Source: Labia minor (lineage: Eukaryota; Arthropoda; Insecta; Dermaptera; Spongiphoridae). Taken from it: 64,000 bases of DNA. The notes beneath the pieces were generated by a model. That model saw only the letters and a list, made by a program, of their open reading frames with translations, was not told the DNA's origin and searched no databases. Positions 1 through 11,478 of the stretch are shown in pieces. The position numbers and the translations under genes were made by a program. How positions within the stretch are numbered: the first letter of the stretch is position 1; the number at the start of each line of letters is the position of its first letter. The stretch covers positions 74,760,053 to 74,824,052 of the forward strand of contig OY720344.1 of the NCBI GenBank assembly GCA_963082975.1, given 5' to 3'.

Positions 1-21
1 GACAGTTTACAGACAAATATT

Positions 22-122
22 TACTCTCTTGCGGTCACGAAAATTTTCGATGTTAAGATTTTGATGTTTTTATACGTTTTGAAGGTTCCTGAATCATTTT
101 CACTAAGGTTGAGAAAAATGTC

Positions 123-155
<33 letters not shown>

Positions 156-582
156 AACTAAGATTACGCAAAAACGGTTTGAGCTATAAAGATAAAATTG
201 GTACATGGGAATTATTCAAAATTCATAGTTTTCTATCAACTTTTGAGAAATGTAACTCAACCGGAAGAGGGTCATTATCTACGTTTTGATTTTTTTTCTT
301 CTAAAGTGACTGTAAAAATAAAGATATATGTTTGATAATTTTTCACATGATTAATAATTGTATAAAACTGCTATATATAGAATTTCAGCTTGAAATACCA
401 GAATTAATTTTTTAACACTGCAAATCTCACTCGCCAACACGTGACGTGCCATCAACATAGAGCCAAACATGCGCTAGTTCAATAAATATTTATTAATTTT
501 AATTTATAATTTAATTTAAATTAATATATGTTATTTAATTCAATTCAAATTTGCGAGATAGTCGAGGGGAGACTCCAGAGAT
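22..582 (+). repeat. HINE-B element (Helentron-like, non-autonomous), copy 1
   Basis: Non-coding repeat. It shares nearly all its length with copies at 55675-56278 (reverse) and 59146-60356. Its order is a 5' region with a tgtg/tatg microsatellite (about 120-155), a block resembling 'cggtttgag..caaaattcatag', a segment with CACGTG, and an AT-rich 3' third. It ends with the inverted-repeat motif GCGAGATAGT and a short palindrome around ggagactcc. The 5' terminal hairpin seen in better copies (TACTATCTCGCC) is degraded here. I infer a Helentron-type rolling-circle derivative from the asymmetric terminal repeats. No protein is encoded; the apparent ORF at 21-206 is a shadow over the repeat. Confidence 0.65.
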
Positions 583-780
583 TTTTATTTTTATTTTCGT
601 TTAATTTATTATAAAAGATTATTAATAATATGTATAATTTAAAATATTTAGAAAATAATGATAGGCCTTATAAATGAATTTATAATTCCGTACTAAAATG
701 TTGATGAATTCAAAGTTTTTTTGAGCTATCACTGCTTAATTCACCAAGTGTCAGCCAGCAAAAGACTAAATACAAAGGAA

Positions 781-967
781 ATAAGTTGACCTGTGGCCAG
801 GTCCGAACCGACCGACGGTTTGAAGTAAATTTCCAGCTACAGAAACAATTTCAAATAATTTTAATATATCTATTAATGTAATAAAAAACAGATATGGATA
901 CATAAATAATAAATATAAACATTTTTAATTTTATTTTATTTATAATATATATGCAAGACCAGGCTGT
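781..967 (-). repeat. HINE-A 3' fragment
   Basis: The 3' 187 bases of the HINE-A family in reverse orientation. It begins (plus strand) ATAAGTTGACC and contains the hairpin CAGGTC/GACCTG and the inverted-repeat motif ACCGACCGAC. It matches the full copy at 59424-60075 until 'gcaagaccaggctgt', where it switches abruptly to the unrelated repeat at 968-1176. Confidence 0.75.
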
Positions 968-1176
968 AATGTGACTGTCTGCCTGTTTGTCTGTCTGACC
1001 GAGCTCTCCAGCAAAAACTATCGCACGCAGGGACCTGGAATTTTTTACACGGAAGCACAAAGGGGCTGGCCACCAGACCTCGAAGCCCGATTTTCGATTT
1101 TTGAATTAGAAAAATTTTAAAAAAATTATAAAGAATATTAATTAAAAATAGTTTAGTTACCATACTAGATCATAGA
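968..1176 (+). repeat. Repeat R, copy 1 (unclassified)
   Basis: About 200 bases nearly identical to 3350-3569 in the same orientation. It runs from a 'gtctgtctg' stretch through 'cgcacgcagggacctgg' to 'ccatactagatcatag'. In both places it abuts a broken HINE-A at the same internal point ('gcaagaccagg'). Class unknown; no coding capacity seen. Confidence 0.6.
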
Positions 1177-1182
1177 CATGTG

Positions 1183-1616
1183 TAGACAAGATTACTCAAA
1201 AACGGTTTGAGAATGAAATTTGATGCGGGCATTATTCAAAATTCGTAGTTTTCTATCAACATTTGAGAAATGTAACTGATCCGGAAGTGGGTCACACATT
1301 ATCTAACACGTTTTCATTTTTTTACCCTAAACTCACAGTAAAAATAAAGATATATATTTGATAGTTTTTCAGATGATTAAAAATTGTTTAAAACTGTTAT
1401 ATATAAAATTTCACCTTGATTGAATCGCTTAAAGTACCAGAATTAATTTTTACCATTGCAAATCACGCGCCAGCACGTGACGTGGTGTCATCAACAAAGA
1501 GCCAAACACGCGCTGGTTTAATAAATATTATTAATTAATTAAATTTAAGTTAAATATTTTATATGTTAATTAATCCAATTCAAATTTGAGAAATAGTCGA
1601 GTGGAGACTCTCCAGT
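1183..1616 (+). repeat. HINE-B element, 5'-truncated copy
   Basis: The 3' part of HINE-B, from 'tagacaagattactc' to the terminal palindrome TGGAGACTCTCCA (about 1602-1614). Position 1344/1345 is the empty site for the HINE-A insertion present in the distal duplicate. The 5' end has been replaced by repeat R. Confidence 0.7.
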
Positions 1617-2011
1617 TTTTTTTTAATTGTCAGATGAGTATGGATTTGATAAAAAAATATCAGTTCAAAGTCTCCTTTTCTTCCTCATCTATGTGTCACC
1701 CATTACGATAAATTTAATCGTCTATTTATATGAATATATTAAATATATGTAAACTCATGCATATGAATGAATAGTAAATATACTATTTTACATTTTCAAA
1801 CAAATCATAAATATGATTTCATATTTTATAAAATAAATTTTAATTTTCTTTATTAATAATATTTATATATATAAATATACTATATATTATTAGTATATAG
1901 TATATAAATTAGGTTAGCGGTGATTAACACTATACTAAATATGGATATTTGAATTAGATATTAATCGATTGATAAATATTCAAAGTTCAGTTTATTTCAA
2001 ACTAGCTGCTC

Positions 2012-2490
2012 CGAGCGCCTTCGGCGCTCTACACACCTAGACGCGCGGGGGCTCCGCCCCCTGTACCCCGATTGATACATAATATTTGGTTGAAAGTGTG
2101 TATGTAAAAGATTTTCAACCATTTTGTATCAATCATTTTATTTATTTGTTTTCTTGTAAAATATATTTTAATTTAATCAGTAAATTAATTATATATTATT
2201 ATTGTATACTATCATCTAGTAATATAATAAGCTAGCTGGTCCCATCTCTCCCATGTCTCATCCTTTATTGTCCAACCACCGCGTCCTTGGTCTTCCACCG
2301 GATGTTTCCCAATCGGTTTCTCCCAAATATTTTTCGCCGATCTTTCCAGCCTCTCCCATTTCAGCCACGTCCCCTTCCCATCCCATTATAAAATCACTTT
2401 TGTATTCAAAAGGTCATGAAACGCGAAGATATGCAAAAAAATTTAAATTCTGACGAATGTGCAGACAAAAACCTTTTTTTACACGCTTTT
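2012..2490 (-). mobile_element. Short Helitron carrying a LINE fragment
   Basis: On the minus strand this ends in canonical Helitron 3' features: a GGGGGC/GCCCCC hairpin, a GAGCGCC-gaa-GGCGCTC hairpin, then CTAG (2012-2015) followed by T. The 5' part (near 2480) matches the start of the Helitron at 4519 ('gtctgcacatt.gtcag'), though the terminal TC is not clear. Between them, about 2235-2380 reverse-complemented resembles the C-terminal LINE reverse-transcriptase tail (Gly-Arg-Pro region) seen in the other Helitrons. Non-autonomous: no Rep or helicase. An identical arrangement lies at 60733-61205. Confidence 0.7.
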
Positions 2491-2891
2491 ATTTAGTTTT
2501 AACCCGTGTCCTGTCGTCAAATCTTCCAAAGTGAATTTGACCCACATCCCAATGTTTGAATGAGCTGAAATTTCGCATACATATGTAACTCCGATGACAA
2601 TGCAATATTCTGATTCATCCCAGGTTATTATTATCAGATATTATTTTTATCATTTAGTAATTACATATTACATAATATTGAAAAATAGTAATTATGTACA
2701 TATTGCATAATATTGAAAAATATGTATGGGAAATAAGGGCTGTTGTTAGGGTTTTCCCGGCAATTATTCGATTTTTTCTCGCCGTAAAAACCATCCTTGG
2801 ACTTCAACGAACATTGTAAAAAAAGAATTGTCAAAATTGGTCCAGGCGTTATTAAGTTATGCGGTTACCAACACATTTTGCGATTCATTTT
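2491..2891 (+). repeat. Unclassified interspersed repeat inside the duplication
   Basis: Non-coding sequence with repeat-like phrases ('ctgaaatttcgcatac', 'ggcgttattaagttatg'), ending where HINE-A is inserted at 2891/2892. It recurs at 61206-61622 as part of the segmental duplication. Such phrases are common in rolling-circle elements, but I cannot place it in a family. Confidence 0.35.
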
Positions 2892-3349
2892 TACCGACCG
2901 ACGATAGTAAGGGAGGTATTGTTTCACACCAAATTTCAGATGTGGAGATTTTTACATATCTCCACGAATCATGCATTTTCTTAACAGAAAAAAGTATTTT
3001 TAGCATGATGTCTGTTTGTCCGTCCGTCCGTATAGATGTGTACAGCCTGAACGGCTCAACCGATTTTGTTGAAATTTTGTATATTTACTTAATGCATCAG
3101 TGGGATGAATTGATCAACTTTTGGTGCAAATCTGGAAACCGGAAGTGGTAGTATTAGCGATCGACGATAGGAAGGGAAGGGTTATTTTCACACCAAATTT
3201 CACATGAGGAGATTTTTTTATATATGACCAGGAATCATTCAGTTTGTATTGGTTTTATCCTCGGGAAAATCATATTTATTAGTTTTTTCTTGATTTAAAA
3301 TTATATGACGTCGTCCAGCCATTCATGACGTCACAGCCTGGTCTTGCAT
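2892..3349 (+). repeat. HINE-A 5' fragment
   Basis: Starts TACCGACCGACG at a T|T boundary and contains the 'ccgtccgtccg' minisatellite and 'accggaagtgg' block. It matches the intact copy at 61623-62235 up to 'cagcctggtcttgcat'. It then breaks into repeat R, losing the 3' inverted-repeat motif and hairpin. Confidence 0.8.
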
Positions 3350-3569
3350 ATCTATAATAATAAAAGCAAGTGTGAAGTGTCTGTCTGTTTGACCGAGGCT
3401 CCAGCCAAATCTATCGCACGCAGGGACCTGGAATTTTTTACACGGAAGCACAAAGGGGCTGGCCACCAGACCTCGAAGCCCGATTTTCGATTTTTGAATT
3501 AGAAAAATTTTAAAAAAATTATAAAGAATATTAATTAAAAATAGTTTAGTTACCATACTAGATCATAGA
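3350..3569 (+). repeat. Repeat R, copy 2 (unclassified)
   Basis: Same sequence and orientation as 968-1176, again joined to HINE-A at the 'gcaagaccagg' region. Both copies lose similarity right after 'ccatactagatcataga', so that is likely a true end. The minus-strand ORF here is identical to the one at copy 1 only because the DNA is repeated. Confidence 0.6.
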
Positions 3570-3592
3570 GGCGCTGGTGGCGATAATTTGGC

Positions 3593-3650
3593 GGTAATTT
3601 AAATTCTGAGCAATGTGCAGATAAAAATCTTTTTATATATCTATTGATAT
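3593..3650 (-). mobile_element. Remnant of a Helitron 5' end (inverted)
   Basis: The reverse complement contains 'ctgcacattgctcagaattt' preceded by an AT run, matching the 5' end of the Helitron at 4519. The terminal TC is lost. The rest of 3570-3933 is AT-rich with nothing recognisable. Confidence 0.45.
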
Positions 3651-3933
3651 TTACAATATCTCAATTGATCTTATTGGCCTTTTAAACTTTGAAAACATTC
3701 ACATTACGGCTATAATTTAATACTATTAATTTTTAAGATTATGTGAGTAAATTATTTTAATTAAGAAAATTTGATCTCATAATTGGATTTTCACGTAAGA
3801 TTTTAATATATAATATATTTTTTAATATTATTTTTATAGTAGTTTAGTGTTATGCTAATTTTATATTTTATTTTTATTTTGTTTACTCTGATTTTTTTTT
3901 AAATAAATTAATAACATTTAAAGTAGCATAAAA

Positions 3934-4440
3934 AAATTAATCGAGGCAGGAAAATTGATGGGGTTTGAAATTAATAGTGATAAGACAAAATAATTAGTAT
4001 CAGAGAGAATAATATTTGCAAAGAATTTAAATCGAGGTTGCAATCTGGAAATTATTATCAAAGGGGATCAAAATTATTAAATTATTAATTGTATTATATG
4101 GGTGGGAGGCATGGTCTATAACCCTGGGAGATGAGAGTAGATTCAGAGTTTGAGAATAGGATTCTTCCCAGCATTTATGGGCCAAAGAAAGATGAGGACA
4201 CCGGGGAATGGCGGAGACTGCATAACAAGGAATTGCATCTCTACATATAGTTAGGGTTATAAAAGCGAGAAGGCTGGGATCGGCAGGGCACATGGCTAGA
4301 ATGGGAGAGGAAAAATATATTGGTGGGGAGTTCGATTGGAAAACGTCCGTTTGGAAGACCAATTGTGAACAGGGCGGGCAATGTAGGAAGGAACGTGAGA
4401 GAGATGGGACAGGGTAGGAGTTAGATGGTTATAGCTCAGA
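3934..4440 (+). pseudogene. Decayed non-LTR retrotransposon RT fragment
   Basis: Frames can be followed piecewise through the reverse-transcriptase C-terminal region: a segment like LIEAGKLMGFEINSDKT, then LYGWEAWS.TLGDESRF, a KKDE..GEWRRLHN block and the HVARMGEE block, then GRP and AQNRDT. These are typical of the RT tail of RTE/Jockey-like insect LINEs. Stops and frameshifts break it. It is fused directly to a Helitron 3' end at 'gggacact|cggggg'. In the copy at 6545-7714 about 210 bases separate these points and a CACT occurs on both sides, so a microhomology deletion is likely. Confidence 0.7.
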
Positions 4441-4518
4441 ATAGGGACACTCGGGGGGTACAGGGGGCGGAGCCCCCGTCTAGGTGTGGAGAGCGCCGAA
4501 GGCGCTCGAAGCAGCTAG
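4441..4518 (+). mobile_element. Helitron 3' terminus (hairpins plus CTAG)
   Basis: GGGGGC-gga-GCCCCC and GAGCGCC-gaa-GGCGCTC hairpins are followed by CTAG at 4515-4518. This is the 3' end of a Helitron whose 5' end is not identifiable. The next base, 4519, begins another Helitron (TCTATATATATA). Confidence 0.8.
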
Positions 4519-7500
4519 TCTATATATATAAAAAAAGGTTTGTGTCTGCACATTGCTCAGAATTTAAAATTTTTTGCATATCTTCGCGTTTCATGACCTC
4601 TAGAATCCAAAAGTGACTTTAGAATTTTTCACGTCTGTCTGTCTGTCTGTCTGTCCGGAAAATTACTATTTTATAGACTCAGAATTGGCTGAACCGATTT
4701 CTTTGAAATTACATCACAATATTCTTATATACCTCGAGAGTAACATAGGCTATAAATTTTATTAATATCTTATCAATAACCGCAGAAATTAATTTTTTAA
4801 AGTTTATATAATTCTCCGTGTTGTTCATTCAAGAGCAGCTCGCGGCTCACTGTCGGCCTAGCGGAATCATTTCAAACAATGAATTATCATAGCTATTCCC
4901 AATCAAAGAATTATTATAATATTTCACTTTTTATTTTAAATTCTAATATACAAATATCAATTCAATTAAATAATTTATTCTAAAAGTTCTCAATTTAATT
5001 AAAATATTTATTAGATCATATTTTTATCTTAAATTATTTTTTATTTAATTGAATATTTCTTCTTTTCTATAATATATATATAATAATATATAAATTTTAT
5101 CATTGAATAATAAAAAAAAATATTATTTAACCTGAATTAAAATGACTGAATTATATTATCTTTGTTTTTTATTTTAATTTAATTACTCTATTATTAATTA
5201 CTAAATATATATATATATATATTATATAAAAATTAAAATATGATGATATAAAGTTGTTTTAAATTTTTGACATTTTTAAATTGGGTATATTTTTTTAAAT
5301 TTATTAAAATGTCTTTTTTATTTATTATGTTTAAAAGATTCATTTTTATTATGTGATATTAATAAAAAATAACGATGCTCTGTGCAAGTCGAATCATGTT
5401 GCACATAATTAAATAACAATTGCCAAACAAAGAATATAATATTTTTTAAAATTCTTATATTTAAATATCATTTCAATTAAATAATTTATTCTAAAAGGTC
5501 TCATTTTAATTAATTTAATAAAATATTTAAATCACCATTCAATTTTTTATTAATAGGCTTCTTTTTTTATTTTTAATTTTTAATAAATTCTCTTTTTTTG
5601 ATATGATATTAATAAAAAATAATATTAAATTGTATATAAATATAAAAATTAGAATATTTGAATTTTTTTAAATTTTAACACATGTAATCAATCATATGCA
5701 TTAAGAATGGAAAATTTTTAAAATCAACTTGCTATTAAATTCAGAAAAAAAATATTACTATTCGAATATAATTTAAAACTCTTTCTCTCCTTCTATTTTA
5801 AATTAAAAAAACGGAGTTTTAAGAAATCTAGATGCCATATGCAACATGGGTGGGTAAATGAATTGGGCTGGAAGAGGAGGCAATTTATAATTTTCTTCTA
5901 ATTCAGATTTAGGACAAATCGTACAACATTATATCAAATCTAAGAACATTCAATATTTTTGTACACAAATTATTCAGAGTATTGGCTAAGCGTATCACTC
6001 ACAATCAGTTTATATTGAAATTTATATAAATTAACAAAGTAAAAATTTTTATTTGTTTAAATTTTATTATAATGAATCAAAAAAAAATTAAATATATAGA
6101 TCACATGATTAAGAGAAGCAAAAAACTTGACAGAAAATAACTGTTGGATGGAGGTCGGACATGACAGAAACTGTAAGAGAAATCTTCATATTGCGACGAA
6201 TAATTTTCAAATCCCCTAGCACCACAGAATTTAAGTTTCTTTTAAGGAAAATAATTATGATCTAAAAAAATTAATAAATGAACTTAATAATAAAAAAACA
6301 AATAAATCAATTAATTTAAATTAATACTATTAATGAATGTATATATTGGTCATTTATCTATAGTTTTATACCGTTAATTTTTATAAATTGTCTCAAGTCT
6401 CTATTTTTGCATTTTCTCAAGTTTCATTATAATTAAAAATATTCAATAATAATCTAGCAATGAAAATAAAATACCAAAATGTAATGATCAAGAAATATTT
6501 TACTCTATTTCACTATTATAACATATACAATACTTAAGAATCATAGGGGGAGGAAATATTAGGAGATATCATTGCGGGTTCAGGCCAAATCGACCAACAT
6601 TAATTAAGATATTTTCATTATGACAGATATTAGGAAAAAAACCGCGAATTCAATATTTCTGTTCACTAATTATTTGTAGACTTTAGTAAAACATACACAT
6701 GACTCAATATAGATCAGCATAAACTTTTTCAAATTTTGATCTTCAAATTTGTCTTGAAGGTAGTAAAGAAAGAATAAGATGAGGAAATCAATTGTAAAAT
6801 ATTAGGTTACCCAGATAATGGAGGTTTGAAATTAATAGTGATAAGAAAAAATATTTAGTAACAAAGAGGAAGAGTATTAACATACAAAATCTTAAGATAC
6901 AAAATGTAGAATTTGAATATGTAGAAAAATTGAATGTAATCACGAAGGATAATAATATTTAAGAAGAATTTAAATCGGGGTTGCAATCGGTAAACGCCTG
7001 TTATCTGCAATAAAGAGGCTTATCTCTTCAAAATTATTATCAAAGGGAATATATAAAAAGATTATTTTGCCTGTTGCATTATATGGGTGGGAGGCATGGT
7101 CTATGACCCTTGGAGATGAGAGTAGATTCAGAGTATTTGAGAATAGGATTCTTCCCTGCATTTATTGGCCAAAGAAAGATGAGGTCACCGGGTATGGGGG
7201 AGACTGCATAACAAGAAATTGCATGGCCTCTCTGCATCTTCAGAAATAGTTAGGGTTATAAAAGGGAAAAAGCTGCGATAGGCAGGGCACGTGGCTAGAA
7301 TGGGAGAGGAAAAAGATATTGGTGGGAAGACCGATTGGAAAACGTCCGCTTGGAAAACCAATGACGCGTAGGAAGGGACGTAAGAGAGATGGAACAAGGG
7401 CTCAGGATAGGGACACTTGGAGAAATGTGGTTGTTGCGGCTAAGAACTTTAGAGTATCTTTGAGCCACATAGGTAGATAGATATAACATATACAATAATA

Positions 7501-7714
7501 ATATATATAATTAATATAGTGATTAAATTAAAATATATTTTTTAAATAAGAACACAAAAAGAAATGAATGTTTTATGTAATATACTGATTGAAACAAAAT
7601 GGATGAAAACCTTTTACTACTTTCAACCACCAAATACTATGTACCACTCGGGGGTACAGGGGGCGGAGCCCCCGTCTAGGTGTGAAGAGCGCCGAAGGCG
7701 CTCTGAGCAGCTAG
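4519..7714 (+). mobile_element. Non-autonomous Helitron, 3.2 kb, carrying LINE sequence
   Basis: The 5' end TCTATATATATAA directly abuts the CTAG of the preceding Helitron. The 3' end has the two GC hairpins and CTAG at 7711-7714, followed by T. It shares its 5' kilobase and 3' 230 bases with the Helitron at 11479-13408, but contains extra AT-rich DNA (about 5080-6230). A decayed LINE RT fragment occupies 6545-7480. No Rep/helicase ORF is present, so movement would need a partner in trans. Confidence 0.75.
6545..7480 (+). pseudogene. LINE RT fragment inside Helitron
   Basis: Broken frames resemble RT motifs in order: GFRPNRST..IKIF near 6570-6610, NISVHQLFVDFSKT near 6650-6690, a substrate-strand block near 6830, then LYGWEAWSMTLGDESRF (about 7080-7135), KKDEVTG, HVARMGEE and RDTWRNVVVAAKNF (about 7410-7455). 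It ends in 'gtagatagatat', like the GATA-rich 3' tails of LINE copies elsewhere in the window. Many stops; not functional. Confidence 0.75.
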
Positions 7715-7798
7715 TAGCTTATAAAATTGTAAATCCAATCGCAACTTGATGAATGACAGCCAGAATTAATATTACATACTGATATAAGGACGCTAAGT

Positions 7799-7963
7799 AG
7801 AAGTACATTTATTCAACTATTTGGTGATTTATTAACTGAGATAAAAAATTTTCTCGAAGAATTAAATGATGAATTTTGTCTCAGTGATTTAGCGTTTCCT
7901 AAAGAGTTTACATCGATTTTAGGTGGTCTAATTTCGAATATCAAGGAAAAAACAAGACAATAA
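7799..7963 (+). pseudogene. Possible hAT transposase scrap
   Basis: A 54-codon open stretch includes FLEELNDEFCLSDLAF, which resembles the middle of ZBED5/GTF2IRD2-type hAT transposases (pattern 'W..DLAFL.D'). It is bounded by stops on both sides with no start context. This is a weak by-eye match and could be chance. Confidence 0.3.
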
Positions 7964-8218
7964 TTAAAATAATCAATATCATTAATGCATACAAAACAAA
8001 ATTTATTATAATAATAGAAGACCTTCAATAAAACAATTTGAATCACTTTCCAAATATGGAAATATGTCCGATCACCTAAATTGTAATTATAACATTTAAA
8101 AATATGTTGTAGAAATTAAAGAGGTTTTGAGGTCAGATTTCATGAATTTGAAAAAGTTAAGATAATGTGCATTATCTCTCTTTTATTTTTAAAAAAGATT
8201 AAATGTATAATATATTGC

Positions 8219-8845
8219 AAGGGCCGGTTTAAGGGGTAAGCAAAGTACGCAGTCGCGTAGGGCGCTAAGCTAAAGGGGGTGCCGGGGCGCCTAAGTGCTC
8301 TCCATGTTCAGAAGAAGCCTAGAGGTTGAAGTTGATTTACATTGCCAAATTCTAGGTGAAATAAGTTAGCGCAAGTCGTATATCACAGGCAGGACCCTTC
8401 CGCATACTCATACTACTTCACAAATAATAACAAATGCATTCATCCGTCAGGCACCCCTCCGTTATCTACTTTGACTCGTCCGGCAGACGCCCCACCCCTC
8501 CGTCGAGTCTCGCGACCCTCGCGTCACTCAGAGACTCAGTCATCTACTGTCTCTTGTCATGCCAGCATAACCAGATGGCGCCAAAAACTTTGTTTCATGG
8601 AGAACAACAGAAATTTAGGGGGGCTGGCACTAACGCTTGTTTTAAGTGGTGGGGGTGGCTCCAAAAAGTAGTGAGAAATTCTTGTCGCCCATTTTGTCTG
8701 CACCACAGACCATAAACAAGACTAGACACGCCTGTGTTACGGTCTGAAATAGGGAGCTAGGGAGTGACACTAACGCTTGTTTTAAGTGGTAGGGGTGGCT
8801 CCAAAAAAGTAGGGAGAAATTCTTGTCACCCATTTTGCCTACATC
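8219..8845. repeat. hAT-like end and a direct repeat
   Basis: About 8219-8290 begins 'caagggccggtttaagggg', resembling one terminus of a hAT element; no matching opposite end was found. Farther on, a segment of about 75 bases ('cactaacgcttgttttaag' through 'cttgtc.cccattttg.ct') occurs at about 8627-8701 and again at 8767-8841, separated by 65 bases. The ORFs at 8434-8833 lie over this repeat and have no recognisable domain. Confidence 0.5.
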
Positions 8846-9655
8846 AAAACCTGATCAAAACATTGAATTTTCCATAAGACAATACATTTTTGTTTCAAAT
8901 TTTCTCGTATGTTTGAAAGTTTTTCTAAGTTATTTCTTCTTTATTTTATAGTTTAGTTAATATATTTAATAATTAGAAATAGTTTTTAATAATTTAATTT
9001 GTATTTAATATTAAATTATTTTTTATCAGATTCTAAGACCAAGTTAGGTTACTCCTGGGTTTAGGTTATAGGTAGATAGTTTTTATCCTTTCAGATGAAA
9101 TTAGCTAAATAATCAAAAAAATTTTATTTTTTTTTGATTATTTACCAAATTACTCCTATAAATATTCATAAACATAATTACCTAGAAAATTTTCTAAAAT
9201 ATTATATATACCGTTTTGAAATTTAATCAAAGAAATTCAAAATACATACCTGTGGAAAGAAAGTTATTTCCCAGATTCTTCTTCACGTAGCTGTCTTTTA
9301 CTTTTATTTACAGTTCGGTTCGTGCATCCATATGCAGTACATGCCATGATAATTATTTTTAAAAACAAAAATAAAACAACAAAATTTACTTAATTATAAC
9401 AAATTCTGGTAGTACCTCAATATCTCTTGGTTAAATAAAAAATTGAGGGATAGAATAGAAATTTTGAATATTTCACATCTTTCAGATTTTCAAAAGATAG
9501 CAATTTAAGGAAGAAGGAAAGGAGGAAGATTGGAAGCCAACAGAATATTCTTTCCTATACTCAAATCATTTTTATGAAGAGTGTTTTGATAGAACGTCGC
9601 TGGTATATGTTCGATTAAAAGAAAATGCAATTCCTACAATATTCACAGGATTCAA
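8846..9655. other. AT-rich interval, nothing recognised
   Basis: Low-complexity AT-rich sequence without long ORFs, terminal repeats or splice-bounded open segments that I could support. Confidence 0.6.
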
Positions 9656-9659
9656 AATT

Positions 9660-9935
9660 CAAAGTTTGACTCTTTGTTGATGGCACCAAGTCACGTGCTG
9701 GCGCGTGATTGTCAGTCAACGTGTTAAACAATTAATACCGGTACTTTCAGCGATTCAAACAAGCTGAATTCTACATATAGAAGTTTTATACAATTTTTAA
9801 TCATGTGAAAAACTATCAAAGATATATCTTTATTTTTACGGTCAATTTAGAGGAATAAAATATAAAAGTGGTAGGTAATCCCTCTGCTACATTTCTTAAA
9901 ATTATAATGATAGAAAACTACGATTTTTGTGATCT
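9660..9935 (-). repeat. HINE-B internal fragment
   Basis: Matches the central part of HINE-B in reverse: 'gttgatggcacca.gtca', the CACGTG-containing block, 'tatatctttatttttacgg' and 'gatagaaaactacga'. Both termini are missing. Confidence 0.6.
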
Positions 9936-10020
9936 GCGGTCTTTTTCTTGTGGTGACATCTATTGGGCTATATAATCATTAATCGAAACATCCATCCATC
10001 ACAGAAGCTAGATGTTAGAG

Positions 10021-10317
10021 CAGGGGTGACCAACCCGCGGCCCGCCGTAAACATTTTTGCGGCCCGCGAGATTCATGAAACAAATATCGCACTAGTGAAA
10101 TAAATATGATTTCATTTTTTTTATTTCGTTGTTTATTTTTTTATTTTTAGTATTATATATTTTTTACAATGGGCATTCATTTTTCAATTAGTCACACCAA
10201 ACAATATCTATAATGGGTCTAAATCTAATATGGGTATGTATAATTTTATATGAGGCCCACAAAGTTATGATGCATTTCCAAAGTGGCCCGCAAAATCATT
10301 TGGGTTGGCCACCTCTG
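10021..10317. mobile_element. hAT-type MITE with 8-bp TSD
   Basis: Terminal inverted repeats CAGGGGTGACCAACCCGCGG and, at the other end, GGGTTGGCCACCTCTG. The flanks carry a perfect 8-base duplication TGTTAGAG (10013-10020 and 10318-10325), diagnostic of hAT transposition. It is 297 bases long and non-coding. Confidence 0.9.
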
Positions 10318-10519
10318 TGTTAGAGCATTCTCTCTGATTGTTTGTCTGTCAAGAAAATTGTGTCACAATCAGCGCCCGCTCTAGCATTTCCGGCGCCTCG
10401 AGAAATAGAATAAATTGCCCCTCCCCCTCCCCCTCTATAATTGTAAAATTTATTACATTCATAATCAAAATGCCACCCTTCAGATTTTCCTCCCCGGACA
10501 AATGTCTGGTTTGCCGCCC

Positions 10520-10980
10520 TCTAGAGTGAGCACTGAAACTATAGTCTCAAAATTGACTGAACCGATTACTACTTAAAATCACACATGGATGCTCTGTGCA
10601 CTATTCTTATCACAGACCATAAACTTATTCTTATATACCTCTATTTGAACATAGGACAAGGTCCAATAGTCGTCAGCAGCGCTAACGGTCAAATTGGCCT
10701 TTTTTTCGAGTCTACATTGATGGGGACGTTACAATCATTAACTCACCCTGAAAATCCATGTGCCAAAAACGACCAAAATATTTTAATGGGTCCTTGTTGT
10801 CGGCCCGTGCGAAACTTATGATGTCATGATCGATTTTATTCCCCCCCCCCCTCCCTATCGCAGCGAGATCAGACCCAAAAGCGGACGACTATTGGACCTT
10901 GCCTATAGACTATAAATTTACATTATACTATCAAAGACCTTTTGAATTAAATTTAACTAATTAATAACTTTTTTAATTAA
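10520..10980. repeat. Helitron-related repeat interrupted by a TIR element
   Basis: The flanks (about 10545-10655 and 10907-10930) resemble the Helitron 5' region at 4670-4760: 'ctgaaccgatt', 'attcttatatacctc', 'aacatagg|ctataaattt'. Between them, about 10655-10907 is bounded by the perfect inverted pair CAAGGTCCAATAGTCGTC. Target duplication is ambiguous because the TIR merges with host 'catagg'. 10326-10520 is GC-richer and unclassified; 10980-11478 is AT-rich. Confidence 0.55.
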
Positions 10981-11478
10981 TATTTGACATCATTCATTCG
11001 ATTTTTAATTATTCACCTTTTAGACATTCATACATATTTTTGAAATCATTCTCTCTTTATTATATAAAATAATTATGAAAACTAGCTTTTAGACAAGAAT
11101 CTGTTTAAATCCTAAGGATATCCTGATAGTGTGTTTTGTTTATATAAATTATTAATTCTCTCTTGAACAGCTGTTTTGAAAAGCTTTAATGACAGTAAAT
11201 TATTTTTGATTTAATAATAAAAATAAATAAAGTTTTTATAGATTGAAAGTATACATTTTATAATTAAGATAAATGTAGCTTCTTTTAACCATCTAAATTT
11301 GGTTAATTTAAAAAAAGACTATTAAGTATATATTTTTTTCAAAAGATATAAAGTAAATAATAAATTATTTTACAACTTAATATAATAAAATAAAATGTTC
11401 AAATAATAATTTAAATATATGATTAATAATTATAAAATATATTAACTTTTTGAAAACAAAATAATAATAAACATATAA

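Larger units (their letters stand above)
1183..3348. repeat. Segmental duplication, proximal copy
   Basis: Nearly identical, in direct orientation, to 59261-62070. The distal copy carries an extra 652-base HINE-A insertion at the point corresponding to 1344/1345. Only scattered substitutions and small indels were seen (for example near 2349, 2810 and 2909). The block contains part of a HINE-B, a reversed Helitron (2012-2490), unclassified repeat sequence and a HINE-A. The right boundary falls inside HINE-A, where the proximal copy switches to repeat R. Confidence 0.85.
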